Shown in pieces: positions 25,090 through 33,700 of a stretch of 64,000 nucleotides of DNA; position 1 is the stretch's first letter, and every line of letters begins with the position of its first letter. The notes under the pieces were generated by a model. It made no database searches, was not told the DNA's origin, and saw nothing but the letters and a program-made list of their open reading frames with translations. The position numbers and the translations under genes are program-made. The DNA is from CAYPNF01 sp964411985. GTDB taxonomy: Bacteria; Verrucomicrobiota; Verrucomicrobiia; Limisphaerales; J093. The stretch lies in contig CAYPNF010000003.1 of the NCBI GenBank assembly GCA_964411985.1, positions 1 through 64,000 of the forward strand, given 5' to 3'.

Positions 25090-25116
25090 TTATCGGCACG
25101 TTTCGCGTTTTCTGAA
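25090..25116 (-). promoter_or_regulatory. Candidate sigma-28 promoter for fliD, very short leader
   Basis: Read leftward: perfect -10 GCCGATAA (25097-25090); the -35 position holds TTCAGAAA, which is poor. Transcription would start near 25083, about 7 bases before the ATG at 25076. Confidence 0.45.
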
Positions 25117-25244
25117 CCGCCAGTGCAGTCGCCGGGAGTCCTTTTCCAGTAAGTAGGCCGGGGTGACATAAGAACTCGGACTTGGACCTTACCTGCTTTG
25201 TAACCAGCGCCTTATGCAAGACTCTTACCACTGCGGATTCCACG

Positions 25245-25289
25245 CGGAAAAATGGAAGAAGCTCGGACGACGCACCCACGCCGTCCGAG
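25245..25289 (-). terminator. Terminator after flagellin A
   Basis: CTCGGACG (25262-25269) pairs with CGTCCGAG (25282-25289), a 12-base loop. On the leftward strand the hairpin is followed by a T-rich stretch ending in TTTTT. It separates flagellin A from fliD. Confidence 0.75.
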
Positions 25290-25321
25290 TCGATTCACCA
25301 GCTAATCCGGTGTGGGCTCCC

Positions 25322-26146
25322 TTACGAGAGCAGACGCAACGCGGACTGCGGACTGGCGTTTGCCTGCGCCAACATCGCCGTGCCTGCCTGTACGAGGATG
25401 TTGTACCGGGCAAATTGTGTGCTCTCGTCGGCCACATCAACGTCCTTGATGCGGCTGTTGGAAGCGCTCAGGTTGTCCCTAAGGGTGCCCAATTGCTCAC
25501 TCGTGAAGTTCAAGCGCTGACGGTTTGCACCGATCGTCGCTCGATCCTTGGCCAACTGGTCGATCGCTGTCTTGACATAGCTAAGCGCCTGTGTCGCAGC
25601 TCCCGTATTCAGTGCGGTAGAACTCGAAAGGGCATTCCCATAACTGGTGCTCCCAGTGCGATTCACGAAGTCCACCCCGCTCATGCCGAAGGTGGTGCCT
25701 TCGCTGTCGATCGTGACCGCATAGGTCCCGGTCGAGGAACTGAAAAGGCTGACACCATTGAAGTCCTTGGTACCAAGGTCTGTGATGTAGCTCTGCAGTT
25801 GGCTGAATTCCGCCTGGTAGAGGGATTTGTCGTTCGTGGACTTGGACGCATCCTGGGCGAGCACGGAGAGTTCGCTCATCCGATCCAGGGCTTTCCCCAC
25901 TTTTGAGAGGAAACCGTCCTGGGTCTGGGTAAACGAAACCGCGTTCCCCACGTTCGTGTTTGCCGCTTCAATGCGCTTGATCTGCGCATCGAACCGCATT
26001 GAAACTGCCAAACCTGCAGCATCATCCTCTGGATTCACCAGCTTCGAACCTGAGGATAGTTTTGCGAGGGATTTGGCGAGGAGGTTGGACGACTCACCCA
26101 GCATGCGAGCGCTGCTTTGAGCCGACACGTTTGTATTGATAACCAT
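25322..26146 (-). CDS. fliC: Flagellin A
   Basis: 274 residues, short for a flagellin. N-terminal D0/D1: MVINTNVSAQSSARMLGES, then LAKLSSGSKLVNPEDDAAGL and NAVSFTQTQDGFLSKVGKAL. C-terminal D0: NLSASNSRIKDVDVADESTQ ending LAQANASPQSALRLLS. The middle domain is only about 100 residues. The ATG at 26146 has a strong Shine-Dalgarno (GGAAGGAG) inside a small hairpin; an earlier in-frame ATG at 26167 falls in the leader and is rejected. It has its own sigma-28 promoter and terminator, so it is monocistronic. It is a close paralogue of flagellin B next door. Confidence 0.96.
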   Translation of the reverse strand: MVINTNVSAQSSARMLGESSNLLAKSLAKLSSGSKLVNPEDDAAGLAVSMRFDAQIKRIEAANTNVGNAVSFTQTQDGFLSKVGKALDRMSELSVLAQDASKSTNDKSLYQAEFSQLQSYITDLGTKDFNGVSLFSSSTGTYAVTIDSEGTTFGMSGVDFVNRTGSTSYGNALSSSTALNTGAATQALSYVKTAIDQLAKDRATIGANRQRLNFTSEQLGTLRDNLSASNSRIKDVDVADESTQFARYNILVQAGTAMLAQANASPQSALRLLS

Positions 26147-26285
26147 AAGACTCCTTCCATGAGTCACCCCATTGCGGGGCTTTTGTTGCTTTCACGGCAT
26201 TCCGTGCCGCTAGGTGAATCTTTTCACGGGCACTCACCGTTCTCCCGTTTGGCCTTGGGAGGGGGCCAACCCTTGTCTTGCGACA
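26147..26285 (-). promoter_or_regulatory. Structured 5' leader of flagellin A
   Basis: About 139 bases. From 5' to 3' on the leftward strand: stem TTGGCC/GGCCAA (26249-26269); the conserved string GGTGAGTGCCC; stem CCCC/GGGG (26167-26179); then stem GACTC/GAGTC (26149-26165) whose 7-base loop ATGGAAG holds the GGA of the Shine-Dalgarno. The same order recurs before flagellin B. This is the layout of CsrA-bound flagellin leaders (inference). Confidence 0.6.
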
Positions 26286-26291
26286 CTTATA

Positions 26292-26318
26292 GTATCGGCA
26301 GAATGTGCAAAAACTTGA
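26292..26318 (-). promoter_or_regulatory. Sigma-28 promoter for flagellin A
   Basis: Read leftward: TCAAGTTT (26318-26311), 11-base spacer, GCCGATAC (26299-26292). One mismatch in each element at most. Start predicted near 26285. Confidence 0.85.
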
Positions 26319-26367
26319 GGGAAGGAGATTTGAAGGAAGGCGATTTCAGGAGCCTGGGCCACCGCCC

Positions 26368-26410
26368 CGGCAAAAAGAGAACTCGGGCTGGTTGACTCCA
26401 GCCCGAGTTC
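26368..26410 (-). terminator. Terminator after flagellin B
   Basis: A perfect 13-bp stem, GAACTCGGGCTGG (26379-26391) with CCAGCCCGAGTTC (26398-26410), six-base loop, followed on the leftward strand by TCTCTTTTTG. It lies 37 bases after the flagellin B stop. Confidence 0.92.
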
Positions 26411-26446
26411 CTGAGGAATCTGTTTGCTGAACGATCAGCAGAGTGT

Positions 26447-27286
26447 TTACGACAGCAGACGGAGAGCCGACTGCGGCAGAGTGTTGGCTTGGGCCAACAT
26501 GGCGGTACCGGCCTGTACCAGGATGTTGTAGCGAGCGTACTGAGCACTCTCGTAGGCCACATCCACATCCACGATGCGGCTGTTGGCTTGTGCGAGGTTG
26601 TCGTTCAGAACACCCAGTTGTTCCGTGGTATAGTTCAGGCGTGAGATGTTTGCGCCCAGACTGGAGCGATCGTTGGCCAGCACGTCGATCGCCGCTTTCA
26701 CATAGGCCAGCGCCTGAGTAGCGCCGCCCAGGGAGTCCACTTTCGTGGTGTTGGCGAGCACGTTCGCATAGCTGGTGCTAGTGCTCGTGCCACTCGAGTT
26801 GAACACGAAGCCCACCCCCAGCATCCCGAACGTCGTGCCATCCGCATCGATCGTCACTGCATAGCTCGGAGTCGTGCTGCTGAACAGGCTTACCCCGTTG
26901 AAATCCTTCGTTCCAAGATCAGAAACGTAATCCTGCAACTGTTTGAATTCCAATTGGTATAGGCCTTTGTCACTCGCGGACTTCGATGCGTCCTGAGCGA
27001 GGATGGAGAGTTCACCCATCCGATCCAGGGCCTTCTTGACTTTGCTGAGGAATCCATCCTGAGTCTGGCTGAAGCTGATGGCGTTCGAAACATTCGTCTT
27101 CGCAGCCGAGTTCCGATTCATCTTCGCTTCCAGTCTCATCGAAACTGCCAATCCTGCCACATCATCTTCAGGGCTGGTGATCTTGTAGCCAGAAGACAGT
27201 CGAGCCAGGGACTTCGACAGCATCGAGGTGGAATCCGCAAGGAGCCTAGCTCCAGTTTGGGCCGAAACGTTAGTATTGATAACCAT
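26447..27286 (-). CDS. fliC: Flagellin B
   Basis: 279 residues. Same architecture as flagellin A: MVINTNVSAQTGARLLADST, LARLSSGYKITSPEDDVAGL, NAISFSQTQDGFLSKVKKAL, and C-terminal NLAQANSRIVDVDVAYESAQ ending ANTLPQSALRLLS. The conserved ends are near-identical to A while the short central domain differs, indicating duplication then divergence of the exposed surface. Shine-Dalgarno GGAAAGAG precedes the ATG within a hairpin matching that of A. It has its own sigma-28 promoter and a strong terminator. Two flagellins allow filaments of mixed or alternative composition. Confidence 0.96.
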   Translation of the reverse strand: MVINTNVSAQTGARLLADSTSMLSKSLARLSSGYKITSPEDDVAGLAVSMRLEAKMNRNSAAKTNVSNAISFSQTQDGFLSKVKKALDRMGELSILAQDASKSASDKGLYQLEFKQLQDYVSDLGTKDFNGVSLFSSTTPSYAVTIDADGTTFGMLGVGFVFNSSGTSTSTSYANVLANTTKVDSLGGATQALAYVKAAIDVLANDRSSLGANISRLNYTTEQLGVLNDNLAQANSRIVDVDVAYESAQYARYNILVQAGTAMLAQANTLPQSALRLLS

Positions 27287-27423
27287 AAGACTCTTTCCTT
27301 GAGTCCCCCCTTCGGGGGCTTAAATCGCAGCGTCCTTGCCGCGGTGATGAGCCATTTCTTTGGGCGCTCACCATATTCCCTGTTGGCTACAGGCAGGCTG
27401 CCAACTCGCCATGTCTTTCGACA
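27287..27423 (-). promoter_or_regulatory. Structured 5' leader of flagellin B
   Basis: About 137 bases, parallel to the flagellin A leader. Stem GTTGGC/GCCAAC (27382-27405), conserved GGTGAGCGCCC, stem CCCCC/GGGGG (27306-27318), and stem GACTC/GAGTC (27289-27305) with loop AAGGAAA carrying the Shine-Dalgarno GGA. The stem bases of the first hairpin differ from leader A yet still pair. Confidence 0.6.
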
Positions 27424-27429
27424 AGGTTG

Positions 27430-27456
27430 TTATCGGAACAATCTCCAACAACTTTA
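27430..27456 (-). promoter_or_regulatory. Sigma-28 promoter for flagellin B
   Basis: Read leftward: TAAAGTTG (27456-27449), 11-base spacer, TCCGATAA (27437-27430). The element TTTTGAGACAT (27481-27491, plus strand) lies 24 bases beyond the -35, almost as at flgM. Confidence 0.87.
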
Positions 27457-27742
27457 GGCCATATCGAATTTTCTGTGCGGTTTTGAGACATTCCGTGGCC
27501 AGCCCGCTCGCCACGGAGGCGGTATCCGTTTTTTTTGAGACCGTGCAAAGGAGTTGCTAAAGAAAACAGGCGCCGTGCCGATAGAATGGATAGTGGGAGA
27601 CACCTGGCCTTCAGGCCGCTCCCAGGAAACGGATCTGGCAGGACGCCATGATGCGCGCAGGTAGTAAAGGATCTACACACCCACCTGCACGCCGAAGACC
27701 GCCCCCCAAGGATCCCCAAATCAAAAGCACTGATCTGATCAT
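27457..27742. other. Divergent control region between flagellin B and cheW
   Basis: Part of a 456 base gap between the two coding starts. It contains the upstream element of the flagellin B promoter, a second TTTTGAGAC copy (27533-27541) and the cheW sigma-28 promoter (27558-27584), followed by a leader of about 150 bases for cheW. No gene or RNA family is recognisable. Confidence 0.5.
27558..27584 (+). promoter_or_regulatory. Sigma-28 promoter for cheW
   Basis: TAAAGAAA (27558-27565), 11-base spacer, GCCGATAG (27577-27584). Good match to the consensus in both elements and spacing. Confidence 0.83.
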
Positions 27743-28249
27743 ATGTCTTCAGCAGTTTGTGAAATCACCAGTCAAGCCGCCGCCCCTGGCAAATACCTCA
27801 CTTTCGTCCTTGGTGGAGAATCCTACGGAATCCCAGTTCTGAAAGTCCGTGAAATCATCCGCCATATCGAGGTCACCGCCGTCCCTCAAATGCCTGACTA
27901 CGTGAAAGGCGTCACCAATCTGCGCGGGAAAATCATCCCGGTCGTGGACCTCCGCATCAAGTTCGGCCTTGCTAGCACTGAAACCACAGAACGTACGTGC
28001 ATCGTCGTGGTCCAGGTCGGTTCCGCCGCCACCTCCAAAATCCAGATGGGACTGGTCGTGGACGCAGTCGAAGAAGTGGCAAACATCGCTGCGGGTGAAA
28101 TTGAACCCACCCCTGACTTCGGCACCACCCTGAATACGGAGTATATCCTGGGCATGGCCAAGGTGAAAGGCACCGTCAAGAGCCTCCTGGACATCGATCA
28201 GGTGGTAGGCGTTGGCGAAACCGAGGGCATCGCCCGCGCAGCGATCTGA
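27743..28249 (+). CDS. cheW: Chemotaxis coupling protein CheW
   Basis: 168 residues forming one CheW domain: KYLTFVLGGESYGIPVLKVR at the start, then IIRHIEVTAVPQMPDYVKG, VTNLRGKIIPVVDLRIKFGL, and the later MGLVVDAVEEVANI. CheW bridges chemoreceptors to the kinase CheA in cytoplasmic arrays. A chemoreceptor gene follows after a strong terminator, and both have sigma-28 sites. No CheA or CheY-only gene lies in the window, so the rest of the pathway must be elsewhere. Confidence 0.96.
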   Translation: MSSAVCEITSQAAAPGKYLTFVLGGESYGIPVLKVREIIRHIEVTAVPQMPDYVKGVTNLRGKIIPVVDLRIKFGLASTETTERTCIVVVQVGSAATSKIQMGLVVDAVEEVANIAAGEIEPTPDFGTTLNTEYILGMAKVKGTVKSLLDIDQVVGVGETEGIARAAI

Positions 28250-28301
28250 AGCTCTGCCGGACTTTCACCTCCGACACAACCCCCTAACCCTTTCCTGACG
28301 C

Positions 28302-28325
28302 AGGGCCCTGTAAAGGGCCCTTTTT
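28302..28325 (+). terminator. Rho-independent terminator after cheW
   Basis: AGGGCCC (28302-28308) and GGGCCCT (28315-28321) with a 6-base loop, followed by TTTTT. Confidence 0.92.
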
Positions 28326-28349
28326 GCGTGGGGATCTTACAAAAAGCCC

Positions 28350-28377
28350 TAAAGCCCTGCGGTACATGAGCCGATAG
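28350..28377 (+). promoter_or_regulatory. Sigma-28 promoter for the haem/hemerythrin chemoreceptor
   Basis: TAAAGCCC (28350-28357), a 12-base spacer (one longer than the others), GCCGATAG (28370-28377). Start near 28384. Confidence 0.65.
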
Positions 28378-28383
28378 TCTCAG

Positions 28384-28607
28384 CGCGGGGATAGTCGAAT
28401 CCTACGTGGGATCGGCTGGGGGATTGGGACAGCCGGTTGCCCCCATGGGGCCCCGCGAAGACGTATCCATCAGAGTGCCCAGTATTCGTGGGGATTGAGC
28501 TCAGTCTGAGCCTGGGTTGCGATGGAATAGGCTATTTCCGCTGCGGGGAGCGAAAGCGAGACAGCCTGCCACTTGCACGAACATAAATTGTCATCAGTCT
28601 CCCTGCC
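28384..28607 (+). promoter_or_regulatory. Long leader of the chemoreceptor gene
   Basis: About 224 bases between the predicted start and the ATG, GC-rich and structured. A stem CGGCTG/CAGCCG (28413-28435) shows a loop with GGGGATTGGGA. No known riboswitch consensus (for example cyclic di-GMP) could be matched, and no small gene is evident. Confidence 0.35.
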
Positions 28608-30662
28608 ATGAATCTGAAGAAACGCCTCATTCTTACCCTCATGATCGCCATGACCTTCATGGTCGTGGTATCCCAGGTCGCCCAGTTTCTCCATTCACGC
28701 GCCAATACCCTCGGTCTCGGTGCCAGGAACTGGCAGTCCATGCACCAGGAAGCTCTGCAAAGCGCCGAAAACGTGAATACCGCGCTCTTGTTCGGAATGA
28801 ATACGATTCTGGAGTCAGGGGAGATGGACGGTTTCAACAAGGTGGCAGCACTGGAGAAAGACATCACCGGGTTCCAGGAGTTCTCGCTCTATAACGTGAA
28901 GGGTGTCGTCACTTATTCCTCGGACAAGGCCGCACTGAAAAGGCAACTTCCTGCTGATCTGCAGACCAAGCTACTTTCTCATCCCGAGAGGCTCAGACGA
29001 GAAAAAGATGGAGCGATCGAAATCTTCCAGCCGCTTCTGGCCAAAGCGAAGTGCATCGAGTGCCATACCGACTGGAAGGCCGATTCGATCTGTGGTGTGA
29101 CCCTAACGCGCTTCTCGGGCAAGATCCTTTCCGACTTGCAGGCCGAGAATGAGACGGCCATTCGAGCCATGCAGAAGGAGACAATTCAGGATTGCTCCCT
29201 GATCATCGCCATCACCTTGATCCTAAGCGCCTTCCTGGCCTGGTGGGTCGCAGCTGCCATTAGCAGACCTATCCTTCTCATCAGCGGCAAACTGGCGGAT
29301 GCCTCCTCCCAAACCGCCTCCTCCATCGAACAAGTCACTGGAGCCAGCACCCACTTGGCTGAGGGTGCCAGCCAACAAGCAGCTTCCTTGGAAGAAACCA
29401 GTGCCTCCCTGGAAGAGATCGCCTCGATGACCCAACAAAACAGCGAAAGTGCTAACCAGGCCAAGGTCTTGGCGGATCAAGCCCACAAAGCAGCGGAGGC
29501 GGGCTCCCAAGACATGCGCCAGATGCACCAAGCCATGGACGAGATCCAGGTCTCCTCGGACAACATCGCCAAGATCATCAAGACGATCGACGAAATCGCG
29601 TTTCAGACAAACATCCTGGCCCTCAACGCCGCGGTGGAGGCGGCCCGAGCAGGCGAGGCTGGAATGGGATTCGCCGTCGTGGCGAATGAGGTCCGCAACC
29701 TGGCACAGCGTAGTGCTGAATCAGCCCGGGAAACCGCCCAACTCATCGAGGATGCCAGGGAGAAGAGCCACCGAGGTGTGGATATCAGCCGTCGTGCCGC
29801 TGCAAGCCTCAATGACATCCTAGCCAAGGCACGAAAAGTCAACGAACTGGTAGCCGGAATCGCCGTCGCCTCCAACGAACAGAGCCAGGGAATCACCCAG
29901 GTGAATGTCGCCGTCGCCGACATGGACCGTCTCACCCAGTCGAGCGCCGCCAGTGCAGAGGAAAGCGCCAGTGCCGCGCTTGAAATGCGTTCCCAGGCCG
30001 AAAAGCTGGACCAAGCCGTCATGGAGCTGGAGAAAATGGTGGGCCGGTCGGGAGACAAAGCAGGCAACTCAAGACCCGCTCCGTCAAAGAGCAGGCAGAA
30101 CGGGCGTTCCTCCCAAGTCCCCCGCAAAAAGGAAGCAACGGCTTTTCCTCTGCCCCCTGTCAGGAGTCGGGCGAGGGATTCCATCAAGTCCCCTCCCAAC
30201 GGTGAGACTTCAGGAATCGAGAAAGCGCTGGTGCAATGGGACGAAGAGACCATGAGTACGGGCGTTGCTTCGATTGACGAGCAACACCAGGAGCTAATCC
30301 GAATGATCAACCGCCTTCACAGCGCCTGCGCTGCCGGGGCGGCAAAGGAGGAGCTTCACCAGATCGTCGAGTTCCTCCAGAAGTATGTGGTGGAACATTT
30401 CAAACACGAGGAAGGGCTCATGGAGAAGCACCGATGCCATGCCCGGGGAGCCAACGCGCTCGCTCATAAGAAATTCCTCCAGGCATTTACCGATCTGGCC
30501 TCAGATCTGGAAAAGAATGGCCCATCTACTTCGCTCGTGCTCAAACTCAAAGAAGCCGTGGGAGACTGGTTGGTCAACCACATTTGCCACATCGATACCA
30601 AGCTTCGTGACTGCTCCGGGAATTGCACCCGGTCGCATCACGAGCAGACCTGGGTCGGCTAG
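28608..30662 (+). CDS. Methyl-accepting chemotaxis protein with haem-c motif and hemerythrin domain
   Basis: 684 residues. Membrane helix 1 about 8-27; extracytoplasmic sensor about 30-195 containing CIECH (149-153), a CxxCH covalent haem-c site; membrane helix 2 about 196-218. No clear HAMP. The methyl-accepting signalling domain has its tip EIAFQTNILALNAAVEAARA (329-348). A Pro/Ser/Arg-rich linker leads to a C-terminal hemerythrin domain (about 540-665): IDEQHQEL (H560), HFKHEE (H597, E601), ALAHKKF (H620), WLVNHICHID (H658, D663). The usual first His of the HxxxH pair is Asn616. Predicted to sense redox state or oxygen on both sides of the membrane. Transcribed from a sigma-28-like site. 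Confidence 0.93.
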   Translation: MNLKKRLILTLMIAMTFMVVVSQVAQFLHSRANTLGLGARNWQSMHQEALQSAENVNTALLFGMNTILESGEMDGFNKVAALEKDITGFQEFSLYNVKGVVTYSSDKAALKRQLPADLQTKLLSHPERLRREKDGAIEIFQPLLAKAKCIECHTDWKADSICGVTLTRFSGKILSDLQAENETAIRAMQKETIQDCSLIIAITLILSAFLAWWVAAAISRPILLISGKLADASSQTASSIEQVTGASTHLAEGASQQAASLEETSASLEEIASMTQQNSESANQAKVLADQAHKAAEAGSQDMRQMHQAMDEIQVSSDNIAKIIKTIDEIAFQTNILALNAAVEAARAGEAGMGFAVVANEVRNLAQRSAESARETAQLIEDAREKSHRGVDISRRAAASLNDILAKARKVNELVAGIAVASNEQSQGITQVNVAVADMDRLTQSSAASAEESASAALEMRSQAEKLDQAVMELEKMVGRSGDKAGNSRPAPSKSRQNGRSSQVPRKKEATAFPLPPVRSRARDSIKSPPNGETSGIEKALVQWDEETMSTGVASIDEQHQELIRMINRLHSACAAGAAKEELHQIVEFLQKYVVEHFKHEEGLMEKHRCHARGANALAHKKFLQAFTDLASDLEKNGPSTSLVLKLKEAVGDWLVNHICHIDTKLRDCSGNCTRSHHEQTWVG

Positions 30663-30679
30663 ACTCTCTCGATGACCTG

Positions 30680-30699
30680 AGCAGCCCGCACTGGCTGCT
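30680..30699 (+). terminator. Hairpin after chemoreceptor gene
   Basis: AGCAGCC (30680-30686) pairs with GGCTGCT (30693-30699), six-base loop, 17 bases after the stop. No long T run, so confidence is moderate. Confidence 0.5.
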
Positions 30700-30760
30700 G
30701 TCGGTTCTTGTCAGCCAAGCCACATCCGCCTTAGGATGCATGGAGCAACCATAGCATCCT

Positions 30761-33700
30761 ATGAAACATCTCCTGACGGTTCTCCTCCTTGCGGTTCTGG
30801 CTTCCTCTTGGAGCGGCTCGGCTCTGACCCTATCTGATTCCGGAACCACGTCCTCGGTGATCGTGGTCGACCAGGACGCGACCGGAGTGGAGTTGCGCGC
30901 AGCTCAGGAATTATCCACTTCCTTGGAGCGCGTGACGGGGGCTCGATTCCCACTGGTCCAATACCCCGCCGATCCTCCCAGCCAGTGCATCGTCGTAGGC
31001 CGCGGGCGCCAAGCCGAACGCTTCGCGTCCAAGCAAGAGCTGGATTCCCTCGGTGACGAGGAGATTCTAATCCGCACTTCCGGCTCGCGCCTTCTCCTCT
31101 CGGGGGGCAGACCGCGCGGCACCCAATATGCCGTTTATCATTTCCTGCAACGTTACTGCGGAGTGCGATGGTGGACTCCCTGGGCAAGCCACTACCCTCA
31201 GCGACGGGACCTGACCCTCGGATCAATCGATGTTCGCTACCAACCCACGTTCGAGTCCAGAGATCCCTTCTGGCATGTCGCCTTTGACCCGGATTGGGCC
31301 GCGCGTAACTTCAGCAACAGCCAGTCAGCCCGACTCCGACCCGACCAAGGAGGCGCGATAGTCTACAAGGGTTTCGTTCACACCTTCTATCCCCTCGTTC
31401 CACCCGAAAAGCACTTTGCTCAACATCCGGAATGGTACAGTGAAATCGACGGTAAGCGCACTTCCGACCATGCGCAGTTGTGTCTTAGCAATCCCGAGTT
31501 GCGCGCGTTCGTCGTCAAGCAGGTCAAGGCATGGTTGCGTGAAGCACCGGAAGCCCGCATCATTTCAGTCTCTCAGAATGACTGGCACAAGCCCTGTGCC
31601 TGCCAGGAATGCAAGGCCACCGACGATGCCGAGGGCAGCCACGCTGGATCCCTGCTGGTCTTCGTCAACCATGTCGCCGCCAGCATCGCCGCCGAGTTTC
31701 CCCAAGTGGCGGTCGATACCCTCGCCTACCAGTACACCCGCAAGCCGCCCAAGAATGTCAAACCGCTGCCCAACGTCATCGTGCGTCTGTGCTCCATCGA
31801 ATGCAATTTCCGCGAACCCTTGGATCATTCCAGCAACGCCGCCTTCGCGGACGACATCCGGGGCTGGGCCAAAATCTGCAACCGCCTATATATTTGGGAT
31901 TACACCACTGATTTTGCTCACTATGTCCAACCGCACCCCAACTGGTTCGTGTTGGGAGCCAACGTTCGATTCTTCGCGCGTCACAGCGTGCGCGGACTCT
32001 TCGAGCAAGGTGCCTATCAGTCCCCAGGGTCGGAGATGGCAGAACTACGCTCCTGGGTCCTCGCCCAATTGTTGTGGAATCCCGACCGGGATGACGCATC
32101 CCTGATCCGGGAATTTCTGGACGGCTACTACGGAGCCGCCGCTCCCTTGATCGCCCAGTACTTGGAGCTCTTTCATCGAGCCTCCCAAGGTTACAACCTG
32201 ACCTGTTTCAGCTCCACGGACACCCCCTTCCACCGTCTCGAGCCGTTGCGGCAGGCAGAAACCCTTTGGGAGCAGGCCGAGAAAGCAGTAGCGGACAACA
32301 TGGAGCTGGTGCGGCGAGTGCGCATGGCACGGCTACCCCTGCATTATGTCTGGCTCGCGCGCTGGAATCCGCTCCTCAAAGAATGGAAGGAAAAGGGAGG
32401 AGCCTGGCCGGTGCCGTCGTCACGAAAGCAGCTGGCCGAACAGTGGCTCACCGTTGCCACAGGCGCACAGGAGGCACCCTGGAGCCAGGTATCGCTGGTC
32501 AATGAATCCGGTCTCACTCCGAAAGCGTTCGTGGAGAAAATCCTCAAAGAGCCTTCTCCTGATGCCGTTTCAGAGACAAGGGCTGTCGACTCCAAACGGA
32601 CCATGCCCAGGGTGCAGGTAGCCACGAATTCCCAAACCCTGGTGACAAGCGATGGGATGGCGTTCTTCCCTTTTGGAGTCAACTATTTCCGTCCGCACAC
32701 AGGCTGGGCACCCCAAGTGTGGAAGCGGTTCGACGCCGAGGCGGTTCGTCAGGACTTCGCGCGTATGAAGGAGCTAGGTGTCAACTGCGTGCGGGTATTC
32801 CTCACGTTTGGCTCCTTCCTGCAGCAGGAGGGAGAAATCTCCCCAGAGGGACTAAAACGATTTGACCAGTTTCTCGACCTGGCCGAGGAAGCAGGTATCT
32901 ACGTCCACCCCACAGGACCCGATCATTGGGAAGGACTCCCGGACTGGGCCAAGAACGATCGCATCGCGGATGAGAGAGTGTTGCAGGCTTTGGAAACGTT
33001 TTGGAAGGCATTCGCACTTCGCTACCGGGACCGAAACGTGCTCTTCGCGTATGATCTACTCAACGAACCCGAGGTGGGCTGGAACACCCCGGCCATGAAA
33101 CCCAAGTGGAACGAATGGGTCACTCGCAAATACGGCTCGCTCGACAAAGCCTTGGAACGTTGGGGAAAACACAGCCAGACCGGCTCGAGTCAGGAAACCC
33201 CGGTCCCTGCGGCGTCAGATGCGGTCCTGGATCCTCACCTGCTGGACTACCAGCTCTTTCGCGAGGATCTAGCCACCGATTGGACTCGACGTCAGGTCCA
33301 GGCCATCAAGTCCGTGGCTCCGCAAGCCCTGGTTACCGTGGGCCTCATCCAGTGGTCGGTGCCCGCGCTCCTGCCAGGAGTCAAGCACTACTCTGGCTTT
33401 CGCCCAGCCAACCTCGCCCCTTTCCTGGATTTTATGGAAGTTCACTTCTATCCCCTCGAGAACGGTTTCTACACCTACCGACCCGAGGACGGCGTGCGCA
33501 ACCTCGCCTACCTGGAGTCTGTCGTGCGTAACGTGGCAGCCTGCGGGAAACCGGTTATACTGGCAGAGTTTGGCTGGTACGGGGGCGGCAAGCTGACTCT
33601 GGAGAACGGAAAACACCCACCTGCGTCGGAAGAGCAGCAGGCAACCTGGTGTCGGCAAGCGGTGGAGTCCACCGCCGGGTATGCGGTGGGATGGCTCAAT

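Noticed and set aside
25322..26167. Flagellin A starting at 26167
   Set aside because: The ATG at 26146 has a strong Shine-Dalgarno and the canonical MVINTN start, matching flagellin B.
28384..28607. Cyclic di-GMP riboswitch before the chemoreceptor
   Set aside because: The conserved GEMM motifs are missing.
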